Positions 49,407 through 58,385 of a stretch of 64,000 nt of DNA are shown here, one piece after another; positions within the stretch are counted from its first letter, which is position 1; the number at the start of each line of letters is the position of its first letter. The notes under the pieces were generated by a model, which was not told the DNA's origin, did not search any database, and was given only the letters and a program-made list of their open reading frames with translations. Both the position numbers and the translations under genes were made by a program. This DNA is from Desulfocarbo sp964620595 (GTDB lineage: Bacteria > Desulfobacterota > Desulfarculia > Desulfarculales > Desulfarculaceae), in assembly GCA_964620595.1 (NCBI GenBank), contig CAZUHP010000004.1, positions 62,001 to 126,000 of the forward strand. Direction: 5' to 3'.

Positions 49407-51515
49407 ATGCTGTTCGAGGCATTGGCAATAGGCGGACTGGGCCTGGTTTCGGCCCTGGGCCTGGGCGTGGCGGCCCGGGTATTCGCAGTAGAGGTGGACC
49501 CCTTGGTGGAGGCGGTGGAGGAGGCCCTGCCCGGCGCCAACTGCGGCGGCTGCGGCTTTGCCGGCTGCTCCTCGGCCGCGGTGGCCATTGCCAGCGGCAA
49601 GGCCCCGCCCAACATCTGCGTGGGCGGCGGGCCCGAGGTGGGCGAGGCGGTGGCCGCCATCCTGGGGGTGGAGGTGTCCTACCGCGAGCCGGAGATCGCC
49701 CGGCCCGACTGCACCTACGGGGTCAACGACGCGGACCTGCGCTTCCGCTATGACGGCCTGGCCGACTGCCGGGCGGCGGTGCTCCTGGCCGGCGGCCAGA
49801 AAGAATGCCACATCGGCTGCCTGGGCCTGGGCTCCTGCGCCGAGGCCTGTCCCTTCGGCGCCATCACCATGGGCGAGGACAGGCTGCCCAAGGTGGACCC
49901 CCTCCTGTGCACCGGCTGCGGCACCTGCGAGCGCATCTGCCCCAAGAACATCATCCACCTCACTTCCAACACCAGGCGCATCCTGGGCTTCAACCAGACC
50001 GACCAGTGCCTGGCCCCCTGCCAGGCCACCTGCCCCGCCCAGATCGACATCCCGGCCTACGTGCGGGCCATCGCCGAGGGCCGCTTCGAGGACGCCCTGC
50101 ACATCATCAAGGAGCACAACCCCCTGCCCATCTGCATCGGCCGGGTGTGCCCCCATCCCTGCGAGGATGCCTGCCGCCGCGGCCTGGAGGGCGAGCCCAT
50201 CAACATCAACCACCTCAAGCGCTTTGCCGCCGACTACGAGATGCATTCCGGCAAACGCTACCAGCCCTTCATGCTGCCCAAAAACGGCCGCAAGGTGGCC
50301 ATCGTGGGCGGCGGGCCGGCCGGGCTCACCGCGGCCTACTACCTGGCCCGCCTGGGCTACAGCCCCACCATCTTCGAGGCCATGCCCGCCCTGGGCGGCA
50401 TGATGCGCTACGGCATCCCCCAATACCGGCTGCCCAAGGAGATCATGGATTGGGAGATCCAGGGCATCCTGGAGCTGGGCGTGGAGGCCAAGACCGGCAT
50501 GGCCCTGGGCCGGGACTTCACCTTGGAAAGCCTGCGCCAAGAGGGCTTCGAGGCCATCTTCCTGGGGGTGGGCGCCTGGGGCAGCCGCAACCTGCGGCTG
50601 GAGGGCGAGGACCTGGAAGGGGTCCTGCCCGGCACCCGCATGCTCATCGACCGCGGCCTGAACAAGGAGACCCCGGTGGGCGAGCGGGTGGTCATCATCG
50701 GCGGCGGCAACACCGCCATCGACTGCGCCCGCACCTGCTGGCGCCTGGGGGCCTCGGAGGTGACCGTGCTCTACCGCCGCTCCCGGGCCGAGATGCCGGC
50801 CAACGACATCGAGGTGGAGGAGGCCGAGCACGAGGGCGTCAAGTTCCACTTCCTGGCCGCGCCCACCAAGCTCATCGGCGAAAACGGCAAGCTCACCGCC
50901 CTGGAGTTCATCCGCATGGAGCTGGGCGAGCCCGACGCCTCGGGCCGCCGCCGTCCGGTGCCGGTGGAAGGCTCGGAGGAAACCATCCCCTGCGACAACG
51001 TCATCGCCGCTATCGGCCAGTTCCCGGACCTGGCCTTCCTGGACAGCGACGAGGCGGCCAAGCAGATAGAGCGCACCCGCTGGAACTCCATCCAGGCCGA
51101 TGACCTCACCATGGCCACCAACATCCCCGGCGTGTTCGCCGCCGGCGACGCGGTCCTGGGCGCCGCCACCGTGGTCCAGGCCATCGGCACCGGCCGCAAG
51201 GCCGCGCGCTCCATCCACCTATACCTGAGCGGCGAGGAGGTGGCTGCCCAGGACAACTGGGTGACCGATCCCAAGACCCAGGTCCGCACCAGGACCGAGA
51301 TCCCCGGCGCCCCCCCGCCCGAACCCCGGGCCAAGATGCCCGAGCTGGAGGTGCCCCAGCGGGCCGGCTCCTTCGATGAGGTCGAACTGGGCCTGCCCGA
51401 AGAGGAGGCCCGCCGCGAGGCCCGGCGCTGCCTGCAATGCGGGCTGATCTGCTACCAACACGTCCCTGGCGCCCAGGACCTGAAAGAACCCGGCTGCCAG
51501 GGCTGCACGCCTTAA
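49407..51515 (+). CDS. rnfB: RnfB fused to a GltD/NfnB-like FAD-NAD(P)H oxidoreductase domain
   Basis: 702 residues; ordinary RnfB is about 190-330. Order: N-terminal helix (about 5-28), the RnfB 4Fe-4S domain with GANCGGCGFAGCSSAAVA (about 43-60), then ferredoxin motifs CHIGCLGLGSCAEACPFGA and CTGCGTCERICPKNII (about 132-186). From about 195 there is a complete GltD-like module. It has its Cys-rich entry CLAPCQATCPAQIDIPAYVR and CIGRVCPHPCEDACRR, FAD site VAIVGGGPAGLTAAYYLA, NAD(P) site VVIIGGGNTAIDCARTC, a second FAD block in IPGVFAAGDAVLGAATVV, and a final RRCLQCGLIC. RnfB accepts electrons from ferredoxin. The added module could pass them to or from NAD(P)H directly. Continuous reading with no frame break supports a true fusion. 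apbE follows 12 bp later. Confidence 0.92.
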   Translation: MLFEALAIGGLGLVSALGLGVAARVFAVEVDPLVEAVEEALPGANCGGCGFAGCSSAAVAIASGKAPPNICVGGGPEVGEAVAAILGVEVSYREPEIARPDCTYGVNDADLRFRYDGLADCRAAVLLAGGQKECHIGCLGLGSCAEACPFGAITMGEDRLPKVDPLLCTGCGTCERICPKNIIHLTSNTRRILGFNQTDQCLAPCQATCPAQIDIPAYVRAIAEGRFEDALHIIKEHNPLPICIGRVCPHPCEDACRRGLEGEPININHLKRFAADYEMHSGKRYQPFMLPKNGRKVAIVGGGPAGLTAAYYLARLGYSPTIFEAMPALGGMMRYGIPQYRLPKEIMDWEIQGILELGVEAKTGMALGRDFTLESLRQEGFEAIFLGVGAWGSRNLRLEGEDLEGVLPGTRMLIDRGLNKETPVGERVVIIGGGNTAIDCARTCWRLGASEVTVLYRRSRAEMPANDIEVEEAEHEGVKFHFLAAPTKLIGENGKLTALEFIRMELGEPDASGRRRPVPVEGSEETIPCDNVIAAIGQFPDLAFLDSDEAAKQIERTRWNSIQADDLTMATNIPGVFAAGDAVLGAATVVQAIGTGRKAARSIHLYLSGEEVAAQDNWVTDPKTQVRTRTEIPGAPPPEPRAKMPELEVPQRAGSFDEVELGLPEEEARREARRCLQCGLICYQHVPGAQDLKEPGCQGCTP

Positions 51516-51527
51516 GGAGCGACGAGC

Positions 51528-52538
51528 ATGAAGCCAACCCACACCATGGACCGCCGCGCCTTTCTCAAGCTGGCCGGCTGTGCGGGTATCGCCGCGGGCC
51601 TGCCCCTGGTCTCTCCGGCCATCGGCCTGGCCAGCCTGGACAGGCGTCTCAAGGTGGCCCAGGCCAGCCGCTTGATGATGGGCACCGTGGTGGCCGTCAC
51701 CGTGGTGGACCCCTCGCCGGCAAGGGCCGAGGAGGCCATGCACCAGGCATTCCGGCGCATGGAAAAGCTCACTCCCCTGTTCAACCGCCACGCCGGCAGC
51801 GGCCCCTTGCGCGCCCTCAACAGCGAGGGCCGGCTACAGGACCTGCCGCCAGACCTCAAGCAGGTGCTGGGCCTCTGCCGCCAGGTGCACCAACTGACCG
51901 GCGGCGCCTTCGACGTCACCGTGGCGCCCCTCATCGACGTCTTCAAAAAGAGCTTCGCCGCCGGCCATAAACCCACCCCCCAGGCCATCCAAGAGGCCCT
52001 GGCCGCGGTGGGCGGCCTGCGCATAGAGGCCAGCGGTCTGGTGCTCACCCGCCCGGGCGCGGCCATCACCTTGGACGGCGTGGCCAAGGGCTTCATCGCC
52101 GACCGGGGCCTGGAGGCGGCGCGCCAAGCCGGCGCCTCCCACGCGCTCATCAACGCCGGCGGCGACGTGGCGGTGATGGGCAACGCCGGCGGCCGCCCCT
52201 GGCGGGTGGCCGTGGCCGACCCCGACCGGCCCACCCGGGCCAAGACCACGGTGGAGATGACCAGCGGCGCCCTGGCCACCAGCGGCAACTACGAAGTGTA
52301 CTTCGACCGCGAGCGTCTCTACCACCACATCGTGAACCCGGCCACCGGCAAGAGCCCGCGCACCGATCTTTCCGCCAGCGTGCGCGCCCCCCGTGCCGCC
52401 TTGGCCGACGCGCTCTCCACCGCCTGCTTTGTCATGCGGCCCTTTGCCGCCATGCGCCTGCTCAAGGCCCAGGGCCTGGAGGGCCTCATCTACACCCGCA
52501 ACCGCCAGCGCTACGTCACCCCCGGCTTCTGGGGCTAG
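51528..52538 (+). CDS. apbE: FAD:protein FMN transferase
   Basis: 336 residues. Twin-arginine signal at the N-terminus (MDRRAFLKLAGCAGIAAG), so it is exported folded or as a membrane-anchored protein. The ApbE domain has MMGTVVAVTVVDPSPARAEE, GAFDVTVAPLIDVFKK, LDGVAKGFIADRGLEAA, ALINAGGDVAVMG and HHIVNPATGKSP. It transfers FMN from FAD to threonines of RnfG and RnfD. Directly follows rnfB, a standard arrangement. Confidence 0.95.
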   Translation: MKPTHTMDRRAFLKLAGCAGIAAGLPLVSPAIGLASLDRRLKVAQASRLMMGTVVAVTVVDPSPARAEEAMHQAFRRMEKLTPLFNRHAGSGPLRALNSEGRLQDLPPDLKQVLGLCRQVHQLTGGAFDVTVAPLIDVFKKSFAAGHKPTPQAIQEALAAVGGLRIEASGLVLTRPGAAITLDGVAKGFIADRGLEAARQAGASHALINAGGDVAVMGNAGGRPWRVAVADPDRPTRAKTTVEMTSGALATSGNYEVYFDRERLYHHIVNPATGKSPRTDLSASVRAPRAALADALSTACFVMRPFAAMRLLKAQGLEGLIYTRNRQRYVTPGFWG

Positions 52539-52892
52539 CGAAGAAGACCTAAGGGACTAGCGGAGCGGGGGGGGGACAGCGAAAGGGGGCAGCGAAGGGG
52601 GGGCAACAAAGCGAGGGGCAGCGGAGAGGGGCAGCGGAGCGAAAAAGACGAACCAGCAAGAGGCGGCCGCTTGCGTGTCAGGCGCGGATAGAGGCCGGCC
52701 TCCTTGCCTTGAGGCCAAGCCAAAGGCCCGGCGGCTGATCGCCACCGGGCCTTGCCTTTTTCCTGGCTGCCAAGCCGGGGGCCGGGGTGCTTGCCCCCCT
52801 CTCGCTCCTGCCCCTGCCCTCCGCTTCGCCCCCCTTCGCCCGCTTTGCCCCCGTCGCCCCCCGTCGCCCCCCTTTGCCCCCCCGCTGCCCTC
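52539..52892. other. 354-bp intergenic region: two low-complexity tracts and a terminator
   Basis: 52555-52640 is G-rich with cagcgaaggggg-like units; 52795-52890 is C-rich with cgtcgccccc units (the same family on the other strand). Each tract lies just past the stop codon of the neighbouring gene on that gene's coding strand. The terminator at 52723-52761 lies between. No gene. Confidence 0.7.
52723..52761 (+). terminator. Intrinsic terminator of the rnf-apbE operon
   Basis: Stem AAGGCCCGG (52723-52731) with CCGGGCCTT (52745-52753), extended inward by GGC/GCC across one mismatch, then gccTTTTT (52754-52761). Confidence 0.82.
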
Positions 52893-53360
52893 CTACTCCA
52901 CCACGCAGATGGTGGCGCCGCTGAGGTTGCTGATCACCGCGGCCGAGACCGAGCCGAACAGCATGTTGCGGATATTGCTCTCCCCGCGGCGGCCCACCAC
53001 CACGGTGCCGTACTGCCCCTTCTTCACCTCGTCGATGATCTGCTTGGGGATGCTCCTCTTCTTCTCCACGTACTTGACCTGCACCTGGTCCTCGGCAAAC
53101 CCCATGCGTATCAAGTGTTGGCCGGCCTCCTCCAGGCGCATGCGGCCGGTCTCCTTCTCGCGCTCCAGGGCGCGGATGCGTCCCTTCACCTGCTCGGTGT
53201 AGGGGGTGTCCACCATGTCGTACTCTGGCACCTTGTCATACACCGAAAAGAGAGTGACCTTCACCCCCTCCACCTTGCCGAACATCTGGCCCACGTACTC
53301 CACTGCCCGAAGGGCGGTCTGCGAGTTGTCATACGCCAGCAGTACATTCGTCCACAGCAT
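52893..53360 (-). CDS. Universal stress protein (UspA family)
   Basis: 155 residues, single Usp domain. It starts NVLLAYDNSQTALRAVEYVG and ends with the ATP-binding pattern VVVGRRGESNIRNMLFGSVS (G-x2-G-x9-G-S/T). Probably ATP-binding. The middle is basic and helical. Its start lies 32 bp inside the rseC coding region, so translation is coupled. Confidence 0.92.
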   Translation of the reverse strand: MLWTNVLLAYDNSQTALRAVEYVGQMFGKVEGVKVTLFSVYDKVPEYDMVDTPYTEQVKGRIRALEREKETGRMRLEEAGQHLIRMGFAEDQVQVKYVEKKRSIPKQIIDEVKKGQYGTVVVGRRGESNIRNMLFGSVSAAVISNLSGATICVVE

Positions 53361-53817
53361 CCATTGCCCCCTTCTTCAATACGCGCACAATCCGCACCGT
53401 GAAGTTGCTTCCTTTGGCCAGCCGCTTGGACAGCCGGCTCACCACCAGCCAGGCCCCGGCCAGGCCGCCCAGGCCCAGCACCACCGCGCCGTTCTGGGGA
53501 TCCCATCCCCAGCCCGGCGCCAGGCTGTTGCCCAGGGCCGCGCCTGCGATCAGGCCCAGGACCGGCACCAGGTACACCAGGAAACTGGCCCCCAGCACCG
53601 CCCGCCGCGGCATGCTCAACAACACCCGGTCGCCCACCTCCGCCTGGGCCTGGTTCAAGGCGGTGACCACCCGGGTCTTCTCGCCGCCCAGGGCGTGACA
53701 GGCGCCCCGGGCCCCGCAGTAGGCGCACGCCTCGCTCTGCACTGACTCCACCTGGGCCAGCTCGCCAGCCAGCGAGCGTACCACGCCCTCTTCCTGCATC
53801 TCGGCCCGATTAATCAT
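53329..53817 (-). CDS. rseC: RseC/MucC-family SoxR-reducing system protein
   Basis: 162 residues (ATG 53817; ATG 53799 is a likely alternative because the -10 box is so close). An N-terminal cytoplasmic Cys-rich part, SEACAYCGARGACHALGG, is followed by two helices (about 77-98 and 112-130), as in RseC. In E. coli RseC works with Rsx (Rnf) to keep SoxR reduced. Here it lies 1.3 kb from the rnf operon, on the other strand. Overlaps the Usp gene by 32 bp. Confidence 0.85.
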   Translation of the reverse strand: MINRAEMQEEGVVRSLAGELAQVESVQSEACAYCGARGACHALGGEKTRVVTALNQAQAEVGDRVLLSMPRRAVLGASFLVYLVPVLGLIAGAALGNSLAPGWGWDPQNGAVVLGLGGLAGAWLVVSRLSKRLAKGSNFTVRIVRVLKKGAMDAVDECTAGV

Positions 53818-53824
53818 GTAGAGT

Positions 53825-53830
53825 ATGATA
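53825..53830 (-). promoter_or_regulatory. -10 element upstream of rseC
   Basis: TATCAT on the minus strand (5/6). No convincing -35 at 16-18 bp. The start would be about 53818, making the first ATG (53817) almost leaderless. Confidence 0.4.
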
Positions 53831-54017
53831 TCACGAATCGCCTGAAAAGACCTAAATTGCCCAATCCGGCCGAGGCATCCTTCCCCGCCGCACCGCCCCG
53901 CGCACCTCCGGGCCGGGCCTCGTGGTACGCATGCCGGATTTGTGGTTAAATAGCCCTGTAGCTGCCTCGGCGATACAGACCCAAAGCACGACCCGCCCCA
54001 CGGCGGTTGAGGATATC

Positions 54018-56336
54018 TTGTTCAAGCTGGCCCGTGACATATTCAACCGGCTCCTGCACTCCCTGAGCTTCAAGCTCTCCTTCGCCGCCGGGCTCATCAT
54101 CTTCCTGGCCGTGTCGGTGGCAGCCTGGTTCAACATCCAGTCCCAGCGGTCCCAACTGGAAAAGACCATGGAGGCCGAGGCCGCCGGCTTTGTGGACACC
54201 GTGCGCCGGGCCACCTACTGGTCCATGCTGCGCAACCAGCGCGAGAGCCTCCACCAGATCATCCAGGACGTGGGCCACCAGCCCGGCATCGAGCGGGTGC
54301 GCGTGTTCAACAAGGAGGGCATGGTCATGTTCTCCTCCCTGGCCGACGAGATCGGCTGCGAGGTGGACAAGAAGGCCGAGGCCTGCTACGGCTGCCACTC
54401 CTCGGAAGCACCCCTCACCCAGTTGCCCTCCGGCCAGACCACCCGCTTCTTCCGGGGGCCCGGCGGCGAACGCATCCTGGGCATCATCCGTCCCATCTAC
54501 AACGAGCCCGCCTGCTCCACCGCTCCCTGCCACGCCCACCCCCCCACCCAGCACGTGCTGGGGGTGCTGGACGTGAACATGAACCTGGCCGGCCTGGACC
54601 GCCAGATGGAGGAGCGGCTCTGGCAGACCCTTGGATTCGCCGCGGCGCTCTTCATCGGGGTGTCCACCTTCATCGGCCTGGCCATCATCCTGACCGTGAA
54701 CCGCTCGGTCAAACGCATGGTGTGCGAGGTGGACAAGGTGAGCCAGGGCCAGATGGACCTGGTGGAGATGGTGGAGGCGCCCGACGAGCTGGGCCGGGTG
54801 GCCGAGGCCCTCAACCGCATGGTGGACAGCGTGACCCGCCGCACCCTGGCCAAGGACCGCCGCTACCGCCAGTTGGTGACCAACTCCACCGACGCGGTGG
54901 TGGTCCTCGACGCGCGGGGCAGGGTGCTTTGGGGCAACCCAGTGGCCGACCAGATACTGGGGGTGGACACCGGCGCCGCCGAGGGCCTGGACGCCAGCCG
55001 CATGGTGGAGCCCGAGGACCTGGACCAGTTGCGCGCGGCCCTGCGCCAGGCCCTGGGCCAGGACCAGCCCACCGACATGGTGCGCTTCCGCCTGCGCTCG
55101 GCCGACGGCAAGTTGCGCGTGCTGGAGGGGCGCCTGCGCCGCCTGGAGAACGAAGAGGGACGCCTGGAGATACTGGCCAACCTGCGCGACATCACCCAGC
55201 GCCAGCGCCTGGAGACCGAGCTGGAACGCCGCCGCGACTTCGAGCGCCACATGGTGCGCCAGGCCTTGGACGCCATAATCGCCACCGACGAGAGCGGGGT
55301 GGTGCAGGTGTTCAACGACAGCGCCGAAAAGCTGTTCGGCCTCAAGGCCGAGGAGGCGATCGGCCGGGTCCACTACACCAGCTTCTTCCCCCGCGCCCAG
55401 ATAAAGCTCCTGCAAAAGGCGCTCTACGAGAGTCCCCAGGCTGCGGAGCCGCTCACCCGGGTGGCGGTGGTCAAAACCTTTGACGGCCGCAGGCTGCCGG
55501 TGATGCTCTCGGCCCGCACCCTGTTCATCCAGGGCATCTTCAGCGGCGTGGTGATGTTTGTGCAAAACCTGCGGGAGTCCAAGCGGCTCAAGGCCCAGCT
55601 CATCCGCAAGACCCGCCTGGCCGCCGCCGGCCAGACCGCCGCCGGCCTGGCCCATTGCCTAAAGAACCTCCTGCACGGGCTGGGCTCGGCCACCTATCTG
55701 GTGGACCAGGGCCTGGCCGACGAGGACCTGGAGCTGGCCACCCAGGGCTGGCGCATGATCAAGAAGAACCTGGACCAGATCAGCGCCCTCACCCAGGACC
55801 TGCTCTCCTATGCCCGCGACCGCAGGCCCCAGTACCAGGCCTTCAACCTGAACCAGCTTCTGCACGAGTGCGCCCACCTGGTGGCCGGCCGGGCCCGGGA
55901 GATGGGGGTGGAAGTGGAGGTGAAGGGCGACCCCGCCTGCGAGCGGGTGGTGCTGGACCCCCAGGGCATGCGGCGGGTGGTGCTGAACCTGCTGACCAAC
56001 TCCCTGGACGCCTTGGCGGCCAACCCGCCCTCCCCTGGCCCGCCCCGGGTGGAGCTGGCCGATGGCCGCGACGGATTCGGCCAGGTGTGGATCTCGGTGA
56101 GCGACAACGGCCCCGGCATCTCTCCCGAGGCGCGCAACCACCTGTTCAGCGGCCTCTACACCTCCAAGGGCAGCAAGGGCACCGGCCTGGGGCTGTTGGT
56201 GAGCCAAAAGATCGCCGAGGAACACGGCGGCGCCCTGCATTTCCGCAACCTGGCCGAAGGGGGGGTGCGCTTCACCCTGGTGGTGCCCGACCTGGGCGAG
56301 AGCAACGGCGAAAACCAGGACCAGCCCGAAGCCTAG
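54018..56336 (+). CDS. PAS-sensor histidine kinase with c-type heme motifs in the periplasmic domain
   Basis: 772 residues from a TTG at 54018 with gagga 6-8 bp upstream; ATG 53931 gives a longer N-terminus without a Shine-Dalgarno. Helix about 14-36, periplasmic domain about 37-205, second helix about 208-230, HAMP (230-285), PAS domains (about 290-405 and 410-525) and a kinase core. The periplasmic part has CYGCH (C123, C126, H127) and CSTAPCH (C166, C171, H172), CxxCH and CX4CH heme-c attachment patterns. Phospho-acceptor in AAGLAHCLKNLLHGLGSA, with Cys after His where Glu is usual. N-box NLLTNSLDALA, G1 DNGPGISPEA, G2 GTGLGLLVSQKIAEE. A redox or small-gas sensor is likely. No response regulator adjacent. 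Confidence 0.88.
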   Translation: MFKLARDIFNRLLHSLSFKLSFAAGLIIFLAVSVAAWFNIQSQRSQLEKTMEAEAAGFVDTVRRATYWSMLRNQRESLHQIIQDVGHQPGIERVRVFNKEGMVMFSSLADEIGCEVDKKAEACYGCHSSEAPLTQLPSGQTTRFFRGPGGERILGIIRPIYNEPACSTAPCHAHPPTQHVLGVLDVNMNLAGLDRQMEERLWQTLGFAAALFIGVSTFIGLAIILTVNRSVKRMVCEVDKVSQGQMDLVEMVEAPDELGRVAEALNRMVDSVTRRTLAKDRRYRQLVTNSTDAVVVLDARGRVLWGNPVADQILGVDTGAAEGLDASRMVEPEDLDQLRAALRQALGQDQPTDMVRFRLRSADGKLRVLEGRLRRLENEEGRLEILANLRDITQRQRLETELERRRDFERHMVRQALDAIIATDESGVVQVFNDSAEKLFGLKAEEAIGRVHYTSFFPRAQIKLLQKALYESPQAAEPLTRVAVVKTFDGRRLPVMLSARTLFIQGIFSGVVMFVQNLRESKRLKAQLIRKTRLAAAGQTAAGLAHCLKNLLHGLGSATYLVDQGLADEDLELATQGWRMIKKNLDQISALTQDLLSYARDRRPQYQAFNLNQLLHECAHLVAGRAREMGVEVEVKGDPACERVVLDPQGMRRVVLNLLTNSLDALAANPPSPGPPRVELADGRDGFGQVWISVSDNGPGISPEARNHLFSGLYTSKGSKGTGLGLLVSQKIAEEHGGALHFRNLAEGGVRFTLVVPDLGESNGENQDQPEA

Positions 56337-57076
56337 TAGCCCGCCTCCTGGCGCAGTTCGTCCAGCCACAGGCCCAGGGGGCGGCCCTGGAGCGGCCGGG
56401 CGAACACCCGCTGCAACGCCTGCTGCACCCCGGCCTGCTCCTCCGGCGGCACCACCAGGCCGGGCAAGGGCTCGCAGGCCAAGAGCGGCGGTCCCCCGCC
56501 CTCGTCCTGGCGCACCGCAGCCAACACCTCGGGCATCAGCCCGAACCAGCCGCCTCCCCCGCCCAGGGAGCACTGCTCCACCAACTGGAAAAACACCGCG
56601 TTCAGGCTGAGCCAAAGCGGCTCCTCTATCGCCGCCCCGCCAACCGCGCAGCGCTCCCGGGAGGCCATGGTGCGGCAGGCCAGGGGCCGCGCCTCATAGG
56701 CCGCGCACAGGCCCTCCACCAAAAGCGGGCAGGACCTGGCCGGCGCCGGCTCAGCCGCCGGAGACGCCGGGGGCTCCTGGCGGGCCAGGCAGAGCCGGGC
56801 CAGGGCGTTGAAGGTGCTCTGGGGACGGACGGAAGGGTCCACCGGCGCGGCCGCGGCCGCGGTCAACAAATCCACCCGGCCGGCCCCTTCCAGGGCCCGG
56901 GCCAGCAGCCGTCCCTCCAGGCTGGTCATGAGCACCCTGTCCGAGCAGCAGGCCGCACAGCCCGGCCCGCAGGCCACCCGCCTGTCCCGCGCCAATTCCT
57001 CGTAGGCCGCGTAAAGCGCCTGGAGCACCCTCAGGGCCTTGTCGTCCCCTGTCGGCCCCGTTGTCGGCTCAGCCAT
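56333..57076 (-). CDS. YkgJ-like cysteine-cluster protein
   Basis: 247 residues from the ATG at 57076, with GGAGAT just upstream; a longer in-frame start to 57178 exists but would cross the promoter region. Cys motif CGPGCAACCSDRVLMTSLEG (CxxxCxxCC) followed by CPLLVEGLCAAYEARPLACR, the UPF0153 pattern. Probably binds a metal or cluster. Function unknown. Convergent with the kinase gene (4-bp overlap). Confidence 0.82.
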   Translation of the reverse strand: MAEPTTGPTGDDKALRVLQALYAAYEELARDRRVACGPGCAACCSDRVLMTSLEGRLLARALEGAGRVDLLTAAAAAPVDPSVRPQSTFNALARLCLARQEPPASPAAEPAPARSCPLLVEGLCAAYEARPLACRTMASRERCAVGGAAIEEPLWLSLNAVFFQLVEQCSLGGGGGWFGLMPEVLAAVRQDEGGGPPLLACEPLPGLVVPPEEQAGVQQALQRVFARPLQGRPLGLWLDELRQEAGY

Positions 57077-57114
57077 CACATCTCCCCCGGATAAATCACC
57101 TTTTACGCCCTGCG

Positions 57115-57144
57115 TTGACAGCCCATATGCCTCACCTTTATACT
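57115..57144 (+). promoter_or_regulatory. Strong sigma-70 promoter for the HD-GYP-type gene
   Basis: TTGACA (57115-57120), 18-bp spacer, TATACT (57139-57144): 6/6 and 5/6. Start near 57151, leader about 183 nt. Confidence 0.83.
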
Positions 57145-57333
57145 CGTTCCACGGCTGGGGCACCACCGCCCCGCACATGAGAGCCCGGGCTCCGGGGTGG
57201 GCACATCTTTCCTGCTCAGGCCCGTCTGCCGGTACCAGCCAACGTTGTTTGCCAGGCAGGGCCCGGCGGCGCGGTCAGCCTCCAGCCCGGTCGCCCGTTC
57301 AGCCTGCCTCCAGCCGCTCGACAAGGAGGGCGC

Positions 57334-58329
57334 GTGACCCAAGAGCGGATTCAACTGACCGAGGTAGAGGGTCCTCCGAATTTCTACCAAGGCTTCATGT
57401 TCTTCTCCCTGGCCGCCCTGGTGCCCGACACCAAGGCCCCCTGCCCTATCCGCCTGGAAGGCTACAACCAGAGCCTGGGCCGCCTGCGCCTGGTGGAAGC
57501 CCTGGCCGCGGGCGACTTCATCCCGGCCGAATGGCGCGACCGGCTCCTGGCCGAGGGCGTTCAGCACGCCTACGTGCTCCTGGAGGACCTGCCCGCCCTC
57601 CAAGCCTACCTGCACACCCAGGCCATGCGGCTGCTGGAAAAAAGCACCGAGGAGGTCCACCGCCTGGTCTACGAAAACGCCCTGTGCGCCATCAAGACCG
57701 CCATGCTGGACCCTAAGAACGGCCGCCGCCTGGCCCAGGCCGCCACCACCGTGCGGGAGATGATTCAGCACATCTGGGAAAACGAGGAGTCCCGCCAGGG
57801 CCTGCTCAAGATCATGACCCACAACCAGGAACTCTACACCCATTCTCTCAACGTGTGCCTCCTGGGAGTGGGCTTGGCCACCGCCTTGGGCTGGGACCGC
57901 AAGGAGGGCGAACGCCTGGGCCTGGCCCTGTTCTTCCACGACCTGGGCCTGGCCGAAGACACCGCCGGCTCCACCGAGCCCCCGGTGGTGAACCTGGAGA
58001 ACGAGGAGGCCCTCCGCCACCACCCCGAGGTTTCGGCCCGCTACCTCAGCCGGGTGCCGGACCTGGACCCGGCGGCCATAGAGACCGTGCTCTGCCACCA
58101 CGAAAACCTGGACGGCAGCGGCTTCCCCCGCAAGCTCCAGGCCAAGGACATCCCCCCCGCCGCCCGCCTGGCCCGCATCGTGGACCTCTACGAGCGCGCC
58201 ACCTCGGGTGTCCTCACCGCCGAGGCGCTCAGCCCCTTTGCCGCTCTCCACATGATGCGCTACGATATGGCTGACAAGCTGGACCAGGACATCCTGGGCA
58301 CCTTCGTCCGCTTCTTGGGCCAGGTGTAG
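57334..58329 (+). CDS. HD-GYP-type phosphohydrolase
   Basis: 331 residues from a GTG at 57334. The N-terminal ~150 residues match no named domain. The C-terminal HD domain has the first metal His in YTHSLNVCLLGVGLATALG, the HD dyad in LALFFHDLGLAED and HHPEVSARYL. The HD-GYP block reads CHHENLDGSGFPRKLQAKDI, with FP where GYP is expected. HD-GYP enzymes hydrolyse cyclic di-GMP; a G-[YF]-P change occurs in active members. Strong own promoter; long leader. Confidence 0.9.
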   Translation: MTQERIQLTEVEGPPNFYQGFMFFSLAALVPDTKAPCPIRLEGYNQSLGRLRLVEALAAGDFIPAEWRDRLLAEGVQHAYVLLEDLPALQAYLHTQAMRLLEKSTEEVHRLVYENALCAIKTAMLDPKNGRRLAQAATTVREMIQHIWENEESRQGLLKIMTHNQELYTHSLNVCLLGVGLATALGWDRKEGERLGLALFFHDLGLAEDTAGSTEPPVVNLENEEALRHHPEVSARYLSRVPDLDPAAIETVLCHHENLDGSGFPRKLQAKDIPPAARLARIVDLYERATSGVLTAEALSPFAALHMMRYDMADKLDQDILGTFVRFLGQV

Positions 58330-58385
58330 TGGATACCGCCGTGAGAGACAAACCCCGCCAACAGACGCCAAAAGGAGGCAAAGCC

